NCBI GenBank assembly: GCA_021292165.1
Contig: CM037876.1
Span: forward strand, 209,749,825-209,813,824
Source of the DNA: Shinisaurus crocodilurus
Taxonomy: Eukaryota; Chordata; Lepidosauria; Squamata; Shinisauridae
Length of the DNA: 64,000 bases
Reading direction: 5' to 3'
The notes beneath the pieces were generated by a model. The model did not search any database, was not told the origin of the DNA, and worked only from the letters and a program-made list of their open reading frames with translations. The stretch's first letter is position 1. The number at the start of each line of letters is the position of its first letter. This document shows, piece after piece, positions 11,536-31,774 of this stretch. Both the position numbers and the translations under genes were made by a program.

Positions 11536-12382
11536 ATTCAGCTTGTACATAGGGAATAGCACCTGGAACAGATAATAAATTGGATAAGCAGTATTAATCC
11601 GAAGGTAAAGATGATAGGTGGCCTTTTTTGGCCAAGTTCAAATCCCTACTCTGCAGAGGTTTTACAGAATGCAACTGATTTAACCTTTAACACAAGGGCA
11701 TTAGGTATGAAAATCAAACAGCCCTTTTGTTTTTCAGCACTACACCAATTATGTTTTCTACAGAACATTGGAAGGGCATGACTAACTGGTGGGAAGAACC
11801 AGTAAACAATGTGAAATGCTAGTTGTAGGTCCCTAGTTCAAATTGCTATACAAAGATCACCATAAAAGTAGTAGATGGAAATGGGTTAGAATACCGAGGG
11901 AAAATCCCTCTACACCATGTAACAAAACTAAAGTGATATACAAAGATGTATACAGCATACTTTGTTATGTATTATTAAAACACAGAATTTGGATAAATCC
12001 TACTAAAGTCAATTATTTATTACATGTTTAAATCCACCCAATAACCAAATGGTTCCTTAAATGTAACTGCTAGATCATACTTCATGAATTTAGAGAAAAC
12101 TGGAGCAACTTGTACTACTATATCAAAACATTTCTTTTCAAGCAAGTTTAGGTACCTGCTCTTCTTTCATTTCATTCTCTGTTAAAGCTCATGAATACAA
12201 CTTATTCCATTTAGGATTTCTGCCAATGAACCACCCAAGCTCTATTACTGAATGGACAGACACAACACAAGTCACTCACAAATCCTACTTAAGAGGCTAC
12301 CCCCTCAATGAATGGTTTCTCTGGCAATTCCTCATCCAGGCCTTATTTTGAGGATGGGCTGTCTGTGTCTGTCGTCCGTCCG

Positions 12383-12426
<44 letters not shown>

Positions 12427-12921
12427 CTTCAACAGAAGTGCATCACAGCAGAATGTAATGCAGGGCATATACTAAAATGCTGTCCCTCTTGGGACATGAG
12501 CAAGACAAAAGAGCTCCAATTCTCACTTTTTAATAATTACATCACTCAAAACCCAAACAGAATGCTGCTTTTAAAAATAAATCACACAAAGTCATCAAGT
12601 ATCATTTCAATAAATCATTTTAACAAGCTTAAGAAAGGTTCAATAGCCACCATGGAATAGGAAGGAGACAGAATAATAATGTAGAAGTGGGTTGAGAACT
12701 AAGTTCACCCCCTGTCCCAATTTTATTTTCATACTTTACAAAACAAAATGGATACAGTCATGCTGATAAAAATAGCTTCATGGCATTGGGAATGCAAACA
12801 CTATTCTTTCTCTAAAGGGCCTTATTAAAACCATAATAGAAAGGTCTGTGCTGTAAGCAGTCCAATACTTTGCACTGTAACCATAAGGCTTACTTTGCTT
12901 AAAGGCTGATTTGATTTGTAG
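11536..12921. other. Downstream flank and probable 3' UTR of C11orf58
   Basis: AT-rich, apparently single-copy. The 3' UTR must begin at 12921 on the minus strand. A minus-strand AATAAA occurs at 12727-12722 and another at about 12020-12015, and either could be the poly(A) signal; the sequence does not decide. A TC/AC microsatellite lies at 12384-12427. No other gene was seen. Confidence 0.45.
12384..12427. repeat. (TC)n(AC)n microsatellite
   Basis: An uninterrupted TC run passes directly into an AC run. Confidence 0.9.
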
Positions 12922-21632
<8,711 letters not shown>

Positions 21633-21763
21633 CTTGCCGCCGCCGTCCGGATCACAGCCCGTCCAAGAGCCACTTCCTGGCCCTACTCGTAGCTCCGGCA
21701 GCTTCTTCTTCCTCCAGCGAGGCTTCACACGGCGCAAACGCGCGCGAGAGAAAACGATGGCTC

Positions 21764-21780
21764 TTGGGAGTTGTAGTTCT
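21764..21780 (-). promoter_or_regulatory. ZNF143/THAP11-like motif
   Basis: Minus strand reads AGAACTACAACTCCCAA, close to the known ACTACAATTCCCAG core of the ZNF143/THAP11 site. It is about 132-148 bp upstream of the start codon, a typical position. Confidence 0.6.
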
Positions 21781-22165
21781 TCTCCCGGTGACCTGTGGCA
21801 AAAGCACCTTCAGGAAACGAGAAAAACTCAATCTCCCATAAACTCCTGCGCCATGGCACTGGGGTTTGTTTTTTCTTCTTCCTCTCGCATCTCTTCCCCA
21901 CTTGTGATTGGCTGTAAGGGAGATGGGCGGAGAAAGAAAACAATTTGATCGGTGGTTGGTCGCTGAGTCGGATCTTGGGTCGGGTTTCCTCCGGTACGGA
22001 ATCGGCGTCTTTTTCTCTTCCCCCCCTGCCCACCCCCAGCTCAAGAGCCTTACTGTGAATAGAATCAACTAGTAGTATTCTCTAATAGTCACTGGCGTTC
22101 TCTGCTGGCCCAGTCGGAGACAGGGCTGTTTTGTTAGTGGGAAACACATTTTGTAAGGTTAGATT

Positions 22166-23195
22166 GTGACTTTTGAGTCATCATCATCAGGCGATCACTT
22201 GTGACCGAGTAAGATCGTCTTCCGGGATAAAAGGAGGAAATTCTAAAGAAGATTGTGTAGACTAGCGATGGGTCCGTAAGTGACTGTGGAGGCCAATTCT
22301 AGATCCACACAGCTTCCCACAGTGAGGACACAGGTTACCAGATAGAGGATGGTCCTGTAAAGGATTCATTTGACGTGCTTTTCGCTTAGCACGTTTCTCC
22401 CTTTCACCTTGCACTCGGGCTTCTTCAAAGTCCATGGAACCTTTGTGAAAGGCCAACCTCCATTTAGATCGTTCATGGGCCAGAGCTTCCCAGTTTTCGA
22501 TGTTTATATTGCATTTTTTTTATTTGCCTTATGAACATCTTTAAACCTCTTATATTGACCACCGATATTCCGCTTTCCATCCTTGAGTTGGGAGTAGAGT
22601 AACTGCTTTGGGAGACGGCAGTCAGGCATTCGAACAACATGACCGGTCCACTGAAGTTGGCGTTGAAGGATCATTTTTTCAATGCTAGTAGTCTTTGCTT
22701 CTTCCAGTACACTGACATTTGTTCGCCTGTCTTCCCAAGTAATTTGCAGGATTTTCCGGAGGCAACGTTGATGAAACCTTTCAAGGAGGTGGAAGTGACG
22801 TTTATAGATAGTCCATGTTTCGCAGGCATACAATAAAGTTGGTAATACAATGGCTTCGTAAACCAGTGTTTTGGTCTTCTTACAAATATCCCGATCCTCG
22901 AACACTCTATGTTTCATTCGAGAAAATGCAGCACTTGCGGAGCTCAGACGATGCTGGATTTCACTGTCGATGTTAGCTGTAACAGAAAGATAGCTGCCAA
23001 GATAGAGAAAATGATCGACATTTTCCAGTATTGTCCTGCCAAGCTGGATAGATGGCATCACCAAAGGGTTAGCTTGCACTTGCTGATGAAGCACTTTGGT
23101 TTTTTTGATGTTAAGTGAGAGACCAAGTTTTTCGTATGCTTCTGCAAAAGCATTTAGGTTCCTCTGTGGTTCAGTGCTAAATCCAATGTATAGGG
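22166..23195 (-). mobile_element. Non-LTR retrotransposon 3' end, copy A (5'-truncated)
   Basis: On the minus strand it encodes the C-terminal part of a LINE protein: LYACETWTIYKRHFHLLERF, LRKILQITWEDRRTNVSVLE, LQWTGHVVRMPDCRLPKQLL, then after a break a C2H2-type finger CPHCGKLCGSRIGLHSHLRTH. The 3' end is a short GAT-type repeat (about 22168-22180). Copy B at 45786 is almost identical. Here a 1-nt deletion relative to copy B in the T-run near 22513-22527 shifts the frame after KAN. The clade is not certain. Confidence 0.8.
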
Positions 23196-23384
23196 CAAGG
23201 CCCTGAGAGAATCAGTGTCAAGACGGCAGAGCTAAGGCTGGCAGTTTTGCACCTTTGATCTCTGGTCTTGAGTAAAGGACTTGTTGGCAGTCCTTCACAA
23301 GTTCAGTCAGACTTCCAGAAAAGTACATACTGGATAGCGATTTTATTCAGCTATTTGCGCTATGTTATCACTTATTTCAGGGGT

Positions 23385-23517
23385 TCATTTCAGCTGTAGG
23401 CAACTAGATATTTTGGCCCACAATTGCCATCATCCCTAGCCAGCATAGTCAAAGGTGAGGGATCATGGTCAAAGTTATAGGCCAAAATATATGGAGGGCC
23501 ACAAGTTGCCCACCCTT
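23385..23517. repeat. Palindromic MITE, CCTCCAGATG family
   Basis: Left arm GTAGGCAACTAGATATTTTG, core GCCATCATCCCTAGCCAGC, right arm GGAGGGCCACAAGTTGCCC. Diverged. Confidence 0.5.
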
Positions 23518-24300
23518 GACCTCTGGTGATCCCTGCAGTTGTAATTTTTGCTTCCCTTGGGCACAGCTTTAAAATGTGAGAGGCTGGACAAGAGGAGCCA
23601 CCTGTCTGAAGAATTACTATGACCATTAGTTCACTTTGGTCATGGATACATTGGGAGAAGCATCTGTTTTCCCCTTTCAACAAGGGGGGGGATGCACTGT
23701 GCAGAGTCACCTTCAATCTCTCTCAAAGCTGGCTTAGAAAATACCAGGTCATCAGATGGTTTGTGCTTCTTCCTCTAGTCCTGTCTGAGAACCCTGAAGG
23801 AGAGGGAAAGTTCTTTCCAAGATCTTGCACACTGCTGGAGCTTTTGGAAAGAAAAATCAGAGGGCATACACACCAGGAACAGTGCCCCCCACGTCCATCT
23901 TTCCTGTAGCTTAGGGGCAGTAATGGCATACCATCAGTGTACCTCACTCGTCTCACAGAATTTTGTAGTTATTTATTATTGCAGTAAAAGAGCATTTTAA
24001 CTCAAAATGCAATTGCATATGAATGGTTGTGCATTAGTTTTATTTTCAAACCAGAGCACCACAATCGGCTCTCTGTAGTGTGGAACTTAAACAAATAGTG
24101 TGTGTGTGTGTAGTATGGGAGCTATGCTGTGGTTCCATCTTACAATTTCCCAGCATGTGCTGGTATACACCAACATCAAGCTCTGTCCATATACATGTAG
24201 ACCTTGGAGCATCACAGAGCTGGAGCCCTGAATGCTGCACTGTAGGGCAGCTTATTCTGGACCAAAATACCCTTGAGTAGAGACAGTACAGGGAGCTGTA

Positions 24301-24475
24301 CAGGCCTGTGGCTTACGCTGGCTCAGCTTGTCTGAGTGTGGAAAGCTAAGAAGGGTCAAGCCTGGTTATTACTTGGATGGGAGACCCCTCCTCTAGTTTC
24401 CTGCATTGAGCAGGGGGTTGGAATCGATAGCCTTGTAGGCTCCTTCCAACTCTATGATCTGTGAAACCTATGAAA
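24301..24475 (+). repeat. SINE with 5S rRNA-derived head and CR1-like tail, copy 1
   Basis: Positions 24341-24386 match 5S rRNA's internal promoter: GAAAGCTAAGAAGGGTC (box A), GCCTGGTTATTACTTGG, GGATGGGAGACC (box C). The 3' part, CAGGGGGTTGGAATCGATAG to CCTTCCAACTCTATGATC, resembles the conserved CR1 LINE end, so CR1 machinery probably moved it. The 5' segment CAGGCCTGTGGCTTACGCTG is shared with copy 4. Other copies: 31775, 35296, 43443. Confidence 0.75.
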
Positions 24476-25032
24476 TATCCTACCCAAGCTGGGCTGAAGG
24501 GTAAAACACTCAAAGATAGCTGACTCCTGTGATTCCATCCACACCTTACACAGCAGTTGTGTTTGCTTCATGTGCACTAGTGTAGTGAATTTGTAAACTG
24601 GGAGAGCGCTCTGTTCTCCAGTCACTTGGGGCCATTCAGGAGACATATATCAAGGAGCTAGGCTTGGCCACAACTCCCTACTGCTTCTCCACTGAATGCG
24701 TTGCATTTTCCCAGCACTCTTCATGGTGTACATGCAGCAAAGAATGCTAACATCTAAACTTGTGGAGTACATGTGGAGTACAAATTGCCCTTGACTAAAA
24801 AACCAACCTAGACATGATGTGGATCTATGAACAGGAACTTCTGTGGGAGTGTGAGGATGTTATAATGTAAATATTAACATCAGCTGTGAAGGGCAGGGAT
24901 ATTTGGATCAGGACTAATGCTGGAGCAGTAGTTTAAGGCTTCCCCCCACTCCTGCGTTCTTTTCCTGATCTCAACTCCCCCAATGCTGCAATTTGCTCCA
25001 ATACATTGGTACCCGCATATGTTCCTCTAGAA

Positions 25033-25382
25033 CAGGGGTACATAACTTGTTAAGCATAGGCCCCATGGGTGCCCTGCCTCCCTGCCTCTGTTGAATTATC
25101 CCCCTGCCATTTTCCTGCCTATTCCTTGCTAGCAGCAAGGAAAGAATTACTGTATTTGTATCCAGATTGCTGGAGGAGGAGGTGGAGAGAAAACTCTCCA
25201 TTCCCTCCCCAAGAGTTCCTCAAGCAGAACATTCTTTCCTCTCTGGGGGCAGGAAGAGTTTCTACTCTCCCCCCCAATGAGAAAAGAGGCTCACTGGTGT
25301 GGGTGTACATGCACATGCAGTCCCCAACCCCTGAGCCAACATCACATATGGCTCTTGGGGCTGAAATGGTTGTGCACCCCTC
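25033..25382. mobile_element. hAT-like MITE
   Basis: 350 bp starting CAGGGGTACATAAC. The reverse complement of its right end is GAGGGGTGCACAAC. The flanks CTCTAGAA (25025-25032) and CCCTAGAA (25383-25390) differ at one of eight bases, fitting an aged 8-bp hAT duplication. No ORF of note. Confidence 0.55.
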
Positions 25383-25776
25383 CCCTAGAATATTGCAAAT
25401 AACAGGGGTTAAGCACAGTGCCTCTCCATCTAGGGAGAGCCCATCACACAGAGCTGTTGCACCCCTCCAGTACAATTTATCTACACGACAAAGATGCTTG
25501 AGAGTTTAGCCATCACTATGGCTGAGCGCAGTCTCTTCCAATTCCAAAAAGCAAAGGGATCATCTTGTCTGTGGCTTCAGTCTAGGTAAGCTCACTTGTG
25601 AACAAGCTGCCCTAAAGTGGAGCCAATACTCCCATTTGCTTCCAATTTTCTGCCTCTAATAAGGTTAAAATCTTCAGAATTTTTCTGTGATTTGTTTGAT
25701 TAGAAGTTGTTCTTCTGTTACTGGGCATTGCAGTTAGTTGAGTGGAAGGCCACTGTACATATATGCACAAATGCAC

Positions 25777-25845
25777 TGTTGTTGTTGTTGTTATGTTGTT
25801 GTCCTTGTCGTCGTCGTCATCATCATCATCATCATCATCATCATC
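25777..25845. repeat. Compound trinucleotide microsatellite (GTT/GTC/ATC)
   Basis: A GTT run passes into GTC and then ATC repeats. Confidence 0.85.
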
Positions 25846-26571
25846 TCAGTGTTCTGAATGTTGGCTGAGTCCTGGCAAGCTCTGGCTCAAATTCTTGACT
25901 AGAGTAACAAGATAGATGGAAAGCCATTTCAAGATTTTCTCCTATATTCCCTTAAACAAAAATACTGCTGGCCATAAATATTTCCATAGTTGAGAAAAGC
26001 AAAAGCATGGCTTCCTTCTTTGGTTTGGAGTTAACTGATTGATTGCAAAATATGTATGCCCCTTTTCAGCCATAATGGTTCCCAAAGCAGTTCACAATAG
26101 CAAGATTAGATTCAGAGGTAGACGATATTTCCCTCACAGTTTTACACACATACACAAATAGTGAAGTGACTGCTGCACATTGCTTTATGGTAAGCAGTTT
26201 CATGGTGAGCAGAGACATTTGGAGAGACTGCCACTCTCTATTTGGTCACAGATCTTTAAATACATATATTTTAAAGAGTCTCCCACCACAACTCAATTTA
26301 AATGGATAGGATGTGAATGATATGTGAGTGTACCACAAGGGGACCACACTAGTCCTGGTTTGGGTCTTTAAATGGCCTAGGACACGGGTGCACAACCTCA
26401 GGCCTAGGAGGCCAAATCCAGCCCTGCTAGGGTTGAAATGCCTCTCCTAAGGCTTAGTTACTAGCAGGAAGAGCTTTAAGCTAAGATATGCAGGCCTTGG
26501 GTCCCTTCCACCGTTGGAACGTGGCCCCTGAAAGCTTCTCCAAATGGAATTTGGCCTTCGGATTGAAAGAG

Positions 26572-26765
26572 GAACATAGGAAGCTGCCTTACACTGAGTC
26601 AGACCATTGGTCCATCTTGCCCAGTATTGTTGATATTGACTGGCAGTGGCTCTCCAGGGTTTCAGGCAGGAGTTTTTCTAGCCCTACCTGCAGATGCCGG
26701 GGACTGAACCTGGGACCTTCTGCATGCCAAGCATGAGTTCTGCCACTGAGCCATGGCCCCTCTCG
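26572..26765 (-). repeat. tRNA-derived SINE, copy 2
   Basis: Minus strand: GGGGCCATGGCTCAGTGGCA (A box), GCATGCAGAAGGTCCCAGG, GTTCAGTCCCCGGCATC (B box), body to GGCAGCTTCCTATGTTCC. Better preserved than the copy at 2437. Confidence 0.8.
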
Positions 26766-26799
26766 CCTCTGGCCTACAACCAGGTCTAGGACCAGGTTA

Positions 26800-26912
26800 C
26801 CATAAGGCAGCGGTGAGGAATCTATGGCCCTCCAGATGTTGTTGGATTCCATCTTCCATCAGCCCCATCCAATGACCATGGCTGATGGGAGTTGTAGGAC
26901 TGCCTACTTCCA
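26800..26912. repeat. Partial MITE, CCTCCAGATG family
   Basis: GGCAGCGGTGAGGAATCTAT, GGCCCTCCAGATGTTGTTGG and GGCTGATGGGAGTTGTAGGA. The right arm is cut short. Confidence 0.5.
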
Positions 26913-27949
26913 CATAAGCCTGCCCAGGCCTTAAGATCAGCTTTGGAGTTCTTGCTCTTGGTGCCATCCCAAGATGAATATTGTGTTGAGTGAATACAAG
27001 AATCAGAGGGGGTTTTGTGGCAATGCCATGGCTCTCTAATGCTCTTCCAGTCAAGATCCATCAGGACCCCTCTTTGAGTCTTTTTCTACAGAAAATGAAG
27101 GCATTTTTATTTCAGTAGCCTTTTTATTGTGTACTTTTAGATCTAGCTGCTGCCTGATTTGGTTGTGATTTTACTATGTTAGTGTATTATCTGTTTTATA
27201 AGAACTGCTATGATTATTGTTTCTGATCTATGCTGAGTATGTTAGTAGAAGAGGAAGATAGAAATAAATTACAATTAACAGTAATTGAGCCTACTCTAGA
27301 GTAAATGAAAATGACAATGTGAACATTCCAGCCTGCTATTCCCTTTTTATATTAGATAAGACAAAAGGTGAGTTCACCGTAAAAAGCCCCTATCTCAGGA
27401 AAACTGCCTTGGCAGTTAACATTTAAAAGCATTTTCAAGGCCCATTCTATAATGGCTTTTATATTTTTGAAGCCATTATAAAAGCTCTTCTTTAAAATGT
27501 CCCCCCCCCCTCTTTTTTTTACCAAATTGTTTTGAACGCATCACTCCTCAAAACTACTTTCATACGTCTTGATTTCTTCTTGAGTACTACTTTCTTGCAT
27601 GCTCCTTTCACATATCTTGATTTCTGTGCTAGTGAAACAGCTTTTTATTAACAGAGCAAAGAAAGGATTGTTGGTTTAGTTTACATTGGAGAATGGCAGC
27701 GATAAAAAGGTGTAGGAGTGGATGGATCCTTGAAAAGTGAAACTCGCAGCCTTGAGAAAAAAAGGGGGCACCTCAGGTTTCTTCTTCCTCTTTATGATGA
27801 CGTACACCAGCCTTCCCCAACCTGGTACCCTCCAGATGGGTACCATTCTGCGGCCATTCTGAATATTCAACTCCCAATTGGGCCGATCAGGGATTGCTAT
27901 GTAACATCTGAACCCGGACACATGATTCTCACTTGATGACAACCCAGAG

Positions 27950-28200
27950 TATGAGTTGAGTGTGGATTGTCATTAAATTGTGGCTTGTCGTTACGTGTGA
28001 ACCCTGCACTATGGTTACTTACGGGTTGTTAACCATGAACAACCCAAAGTTAACAAACCAGCAACAATCTATGGGCTCTCCTGGATCATTCATGGTTAAC
28101 AACCCAGAGTTAAACCATAGTGCAGGGTTTGCATGTAATGACAACCCATGATTCAACAACATCCCACGATTCAATGACAACCCATACTCAACTCAAGTCA
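27950..28200. repeat. Long imperfect inverted repeat
   Basis: Arms of about 110 bp: TATGAGTTGAGTGTGGATTG, AACCCTGCACTATGGTTAC and GGGTTGTTAACCATGAAC on the left answer CATGGTTAACAACCCAGAG, AACCATAGTGCAGGGTTTG and CCATACTCAACTCAAGTC on the right. Probably a foldback DNA element; no target duplication was identified. Confidence 0.65.
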
Positions 28201-28290
28201 GTGTGTCCCTTCCGCAAATGGAGGGGCTCCTTCCATTTCTGGAAAGAACTGAGATCAAGCAGAGGCTCCTGCTAGAGGAAGGGAAGAGAC

Positions 28291-29502
28291 CAGGGCTTTT
28301 TTTCTGGCGGAACGCACCGGAACGGCGTTTTCAGTCAGTGTCCGTAATTACTCAGTGCTGTGCGGGAGATCGCAGGGGGCGCAGAAACGATCCCGCGATT
28401 CTTCGCCCCCTCCCCCATCACCGGACGACGACGCCCCTTCCTCGAGGCACCTCCTCCCCTCTCTGGCTGCTGGAATCGCCTCGCCTCTTCTCGCCGCTGG
28501 CCTGGATCGGACGGGGCGATCAGGCCGCGAGACCCCTCTGGGCCTCCAGGTAGGAGGGAGGGAAGCATCGTCTCTCCAGGGTGCCCGCGCCCAGCCCCTG
28601 CCCCGCGCCCGCCCGGATTCAGGAGATATCGTCAGAGCGCTGCTCCCCCGGGAGAGGTCACTCTGGTGGCCGCGTCACCCCTGCTGCCCGCCTCCCCGCC
28701 CGGTGCGGCGGCCACGCTCAGGCCCAGGCCGGGCGCGGCGGCCCCAGGGCGTGCGGAGGCGCCTGGTGGTCTGCTTGGCTGACCAAGCCCCGAGTTCCGA
28801 GTCACTTGCCTTGGGGCCGCCAGGTAGAGGCCTCGCAGCTCCTCCGTCGGGTGGTGGGAAGGGGCCGGCCTTTCAGGTCCTGGCCCGGGGCGGCGTTCCT
28901 GCGGCGGCCGAGGCCTTCAGGGACCTCCTGGCCTGGCCTTCCCCGACCTGGTGCCCCTCGGCTGCGTGGGACTGCAACCCCCATCATCCCCAGGCAGCCC
29001 GGAAGCTGTGGCCCAACCCAACTGGAGGGCGCTGGGTTGGGGGAGGCTGTTCTAAGGGACTACAGCTCCCAGCATCCCTGGCTGAGGAACCTCAGGATGC
29101 ACACTGACGTCTGCTAGTAAATGAAGCCGGGGGGGGGGATCCAACAGCAGCCCAAGATCCCCCTGTCTAGCTCAGCAAGAGAAACTGTTGAGCAGCAGGT
29201 AACTGGTGCACCAACAGAATCCCCTACACTGTCCCAGCCACCTAACCACAGTAGCATGAGCTCAAAATTAGTAGACCACTAGATGAGAAGGAACATGCTG
29301 AGGCTGAACCCCGACAAGGCCAAGGTACTTCTGGTGGGAGACAAGGGGAGGTTAGGGTTACTTTTATAGCCCCCCCAAATTTTACTTGCATCCCTGTTCT
29401 CTAAAGGGGCGGTTTTAGGGGGCGGTCCTAGGGGTGGGTAGGGGCGTGGCCAGGGGAGGGGGGGTGAGTTCCACCACCTTTTCTCTGAGAAAAAAAGCCC
29501 TG
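28291..29502. mobile_element. hAT element carrying CpG-rich, gene-like DNA
   Basis: 1212 bp with terminal inverted repeats CAGGGCTTTTTTTCT / AGAAAAAAAGCCCTG and a perfect 8-bp duplication GAAGAGAC (28283-28290, 29503-29510). It contains no transposase. About 28330-28930 is very CpG-rich, with a donor-like CTCCAG|GTAGGAGGG at 28549/28550. About 28937-29055 is a CCTCCAG-family MITE. About 29284-29345 reads RNMLRLNPDKAKVLLVG, a LINE reverse-transcriptase piece. It is thus a composite non-autonomous hAT. The source of the CpG-rich part was not recognised. Confidence 0.8.
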
Positions 29503-30269
29503 GAAGAGACTATTTTCACTCAGTTCTCCTTTCCCCAGTAGACCCACTCCACCTCCCACACTTTTCCAGAGGGTCCCCTGACTCTCTAGAGCAGCTTTTC
29601 AGGAGGCACAGGGAGCTGCAGGGGAAAGGGGGAATAGGAGAAGATCACCTTTCCCCCTTCTTTTAGCAGGAGTGTCCCATAAGCAGAGTTCTGCCCATGG
29701 AAACTCTAGACCATTATGTTTTCTTTAAAAGTCTCAAAGCTGTTTTCAAAATATACAAATCAAATCCATAATGGTACCATTCATGATAAAAATAAAATAA
29801 AGATATGGCATAAAAATATAATCCATAGCTGAGTTAACTAATTTTAAAAATTACAATTTTATTTCCAGTTATATCTACACATCATAATCAGTTCAAGTAT
29901 AGTGCTACCTGCCGACCTAAATTCTTGGCACCATGTCAAAAATAAGTCCTCTGTTTATGAGCATATTTTAGCTTATTTTAAGAATGTGTATCCTCTCCTT
30001 TTTTAAAATCAAACAGCCTGACAACTAGTAATTTGAAACAATAATAAAAACATTGAAAAATAAAGCAATTTTTAAAAAATCATCTCCTTTTTCATCTTAA
30101 TTAAAAAGACTCAAGGTGATTTTCAGCAGAATTGAAACATACAAAGTTTAGAACAGCTCAAAAATTACTAATATCTCATATCATGCTAAAATACAACCAC
30201 TCCATAAAACAACTAACACAGCAGTGATAACCACAGAGCAGCCTTTCCCAGCATGGTACCCTCCACATA

Positions 30270-30694
30270 TGTTCTGGAGGGTGCATCTGGATAAACTTTG
30301 TTCAGGCTTCAGTTTGACAGAAAGGCCTGGAAGGGCAAGTCAGACCTTTCCTTGACCTTCCAGGAACAACCCTGAGGGCCAATCACTCATCTATTGGTTG
30401 TGCCTAGCCTTATGTAAAGCCAGGATGGCTGGAAGATGGGCAATGTCTGACCTTTTGTCAGACCTAGGTGTTTCCTTTTGGAATTGTCTTGTTTAGTTGT
30501 ACTAACTCATTGTTAAGTGATCTCTACTTAAGTGATCTCTACGTGATACTGTTCAGTATAAATGGAAGTGTCTCCCTTTCATTCTTGTTGGCATTCCTGA
30601 CTGTGCTCAGATGCCATCTGTGTATTCACTAATAAACTTTCCTCTCTGAGAACCTCTCCAAACACAACCCAGGGAATCATTTTTTTCCACAACA
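30270..30694 (+). mobile_element. Solo-LTR-like segment
   Basis: Bounded by TG and CA, with TATAAA at 30557-30562 and AATAAA at 30631-30636, about 70 bp apart as in retroviral-type R regions. TAAGTGATCTCTAC is directly repeated upstream of the TATA box (about 30515-30542). It appears to split a CCTCCAG-family MITE whose halves lie at 30241-30269 and 30695-30720. No clear target duplication and no internal genes. Confidence 0.45.
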
Positions 30695-30979
30695 ATCTGG
30701 AGGATACCATGTTGGGGGGTGGGGTGGGGGGGGCTACAAACAATTAAACAAACAATTAAACAACACAACTCACCTGATGCATTAGAACAGACCATCCTAT
30801 GTATTCTTGTACACAGCAGTGAAACTATGGCTGTGCAGGGGCACCATAGCACAAATAAGGTGGCGGGCTTCCAGACCATATCAAAATCCCTTTTGCTGAA
30901 TCCAAAACACAAAACCACTATTTTGAACCCAAATAAAGATGGTGCTGGAGGGTGGGATTTCACTTTGCAGCATTATAAA

Positions 30980-31002
30980 AGAGAGAGAGAGAGAGAGAGA
31001 GA
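30980..31002. repeat. (GA)n microsatellite
   Basis: Simple AG/GA run. Confidence 0.85.
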
Positions 31003-31644
31003 CCTGATTTCTTCCACATACCAGTGACACCTCTGTTCAAAGCCTCCCAGTTAAAAAAAACAAACACGTGTGGGGTTTTTTAAAAACCTTTAAAAATAAA
31101 ATAAAATCAGGAGGGTCAGGGACCAAGTGGTTGCCAGGAGATGTATGTGTGAGCACATTGGTGCCTATGGGCACCATGTTGGAGAACTAAGTCTTAAAGG
31201 CTGAGATATTGGAATGGAAGCTGGTGTGTATATTCAGGCCACAATTCCATGCAAATTCAAACACCAGCTTGACCTCGACACCCATTTTCAAGTTGCAAAA
31301 TAATTGTAATGTTTATAGACCACCTTTCTGAGCATGCGCGAGAGGCCTCTCACTCACTGTGCTTCACCTGCACAACTGCTTTTGTTCCAAAATGCTGAGC
31401 AGGGCCCAAAGTTCAGACCTACCCTTTGTATAAATGAGACTAAGGTTGGACACATCTTGCAGCAGCAGCCCTCAGCCCCTTCTTGAGATCTCCAGTCCAG
31501 CAGCTGCAAACACATTACTTGGCAAAATCGTTTCCATGGCTTCGGGAATGGCAATTCTACATGCAGCGTCAGGGTACTTTAACTTGCTAAATCAATACAG
31601 CTGACGCATAACCATTTGACATGGAATTGGACACAGAATAGCAC

Positions 31645-31740
31645 AGTGTTCTCCAATCTTGGGTCCCCAGATGTTTTTGGCCTACAAATCCCAGCATGCC
31701 CCAGCCAGCTACGCTTGAGCATTACTTGAGAATGTGAGGG
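31645..31740. repeat. Half of a CCTCCAG-family MITE
   Basis: TTCTCCAATCTTGGGTCCCC, CAGATGTTTTTGGCCTACAA, ATCCCAGCATGCCCCAGCC; no matching right arm. Confidence 0.45.
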
Positions 31741-31774
31741 GGGGGGGGATGTGCATAAGGAAGGGAAAGGCCAT

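Noticed and set aside
24340..24386. 5S rRNA gene
   Set aside because: Only the internal promoter part matches and it continues into a CR1-like tail; it is a SINE.
28355..29107. 250-codon open frame in the CpG-rich hAT interior
   Set aside because: GC-rich DNA has few stops, the frame runs through a MITE and no family is recognised. Kept only as part of the transposon finding.
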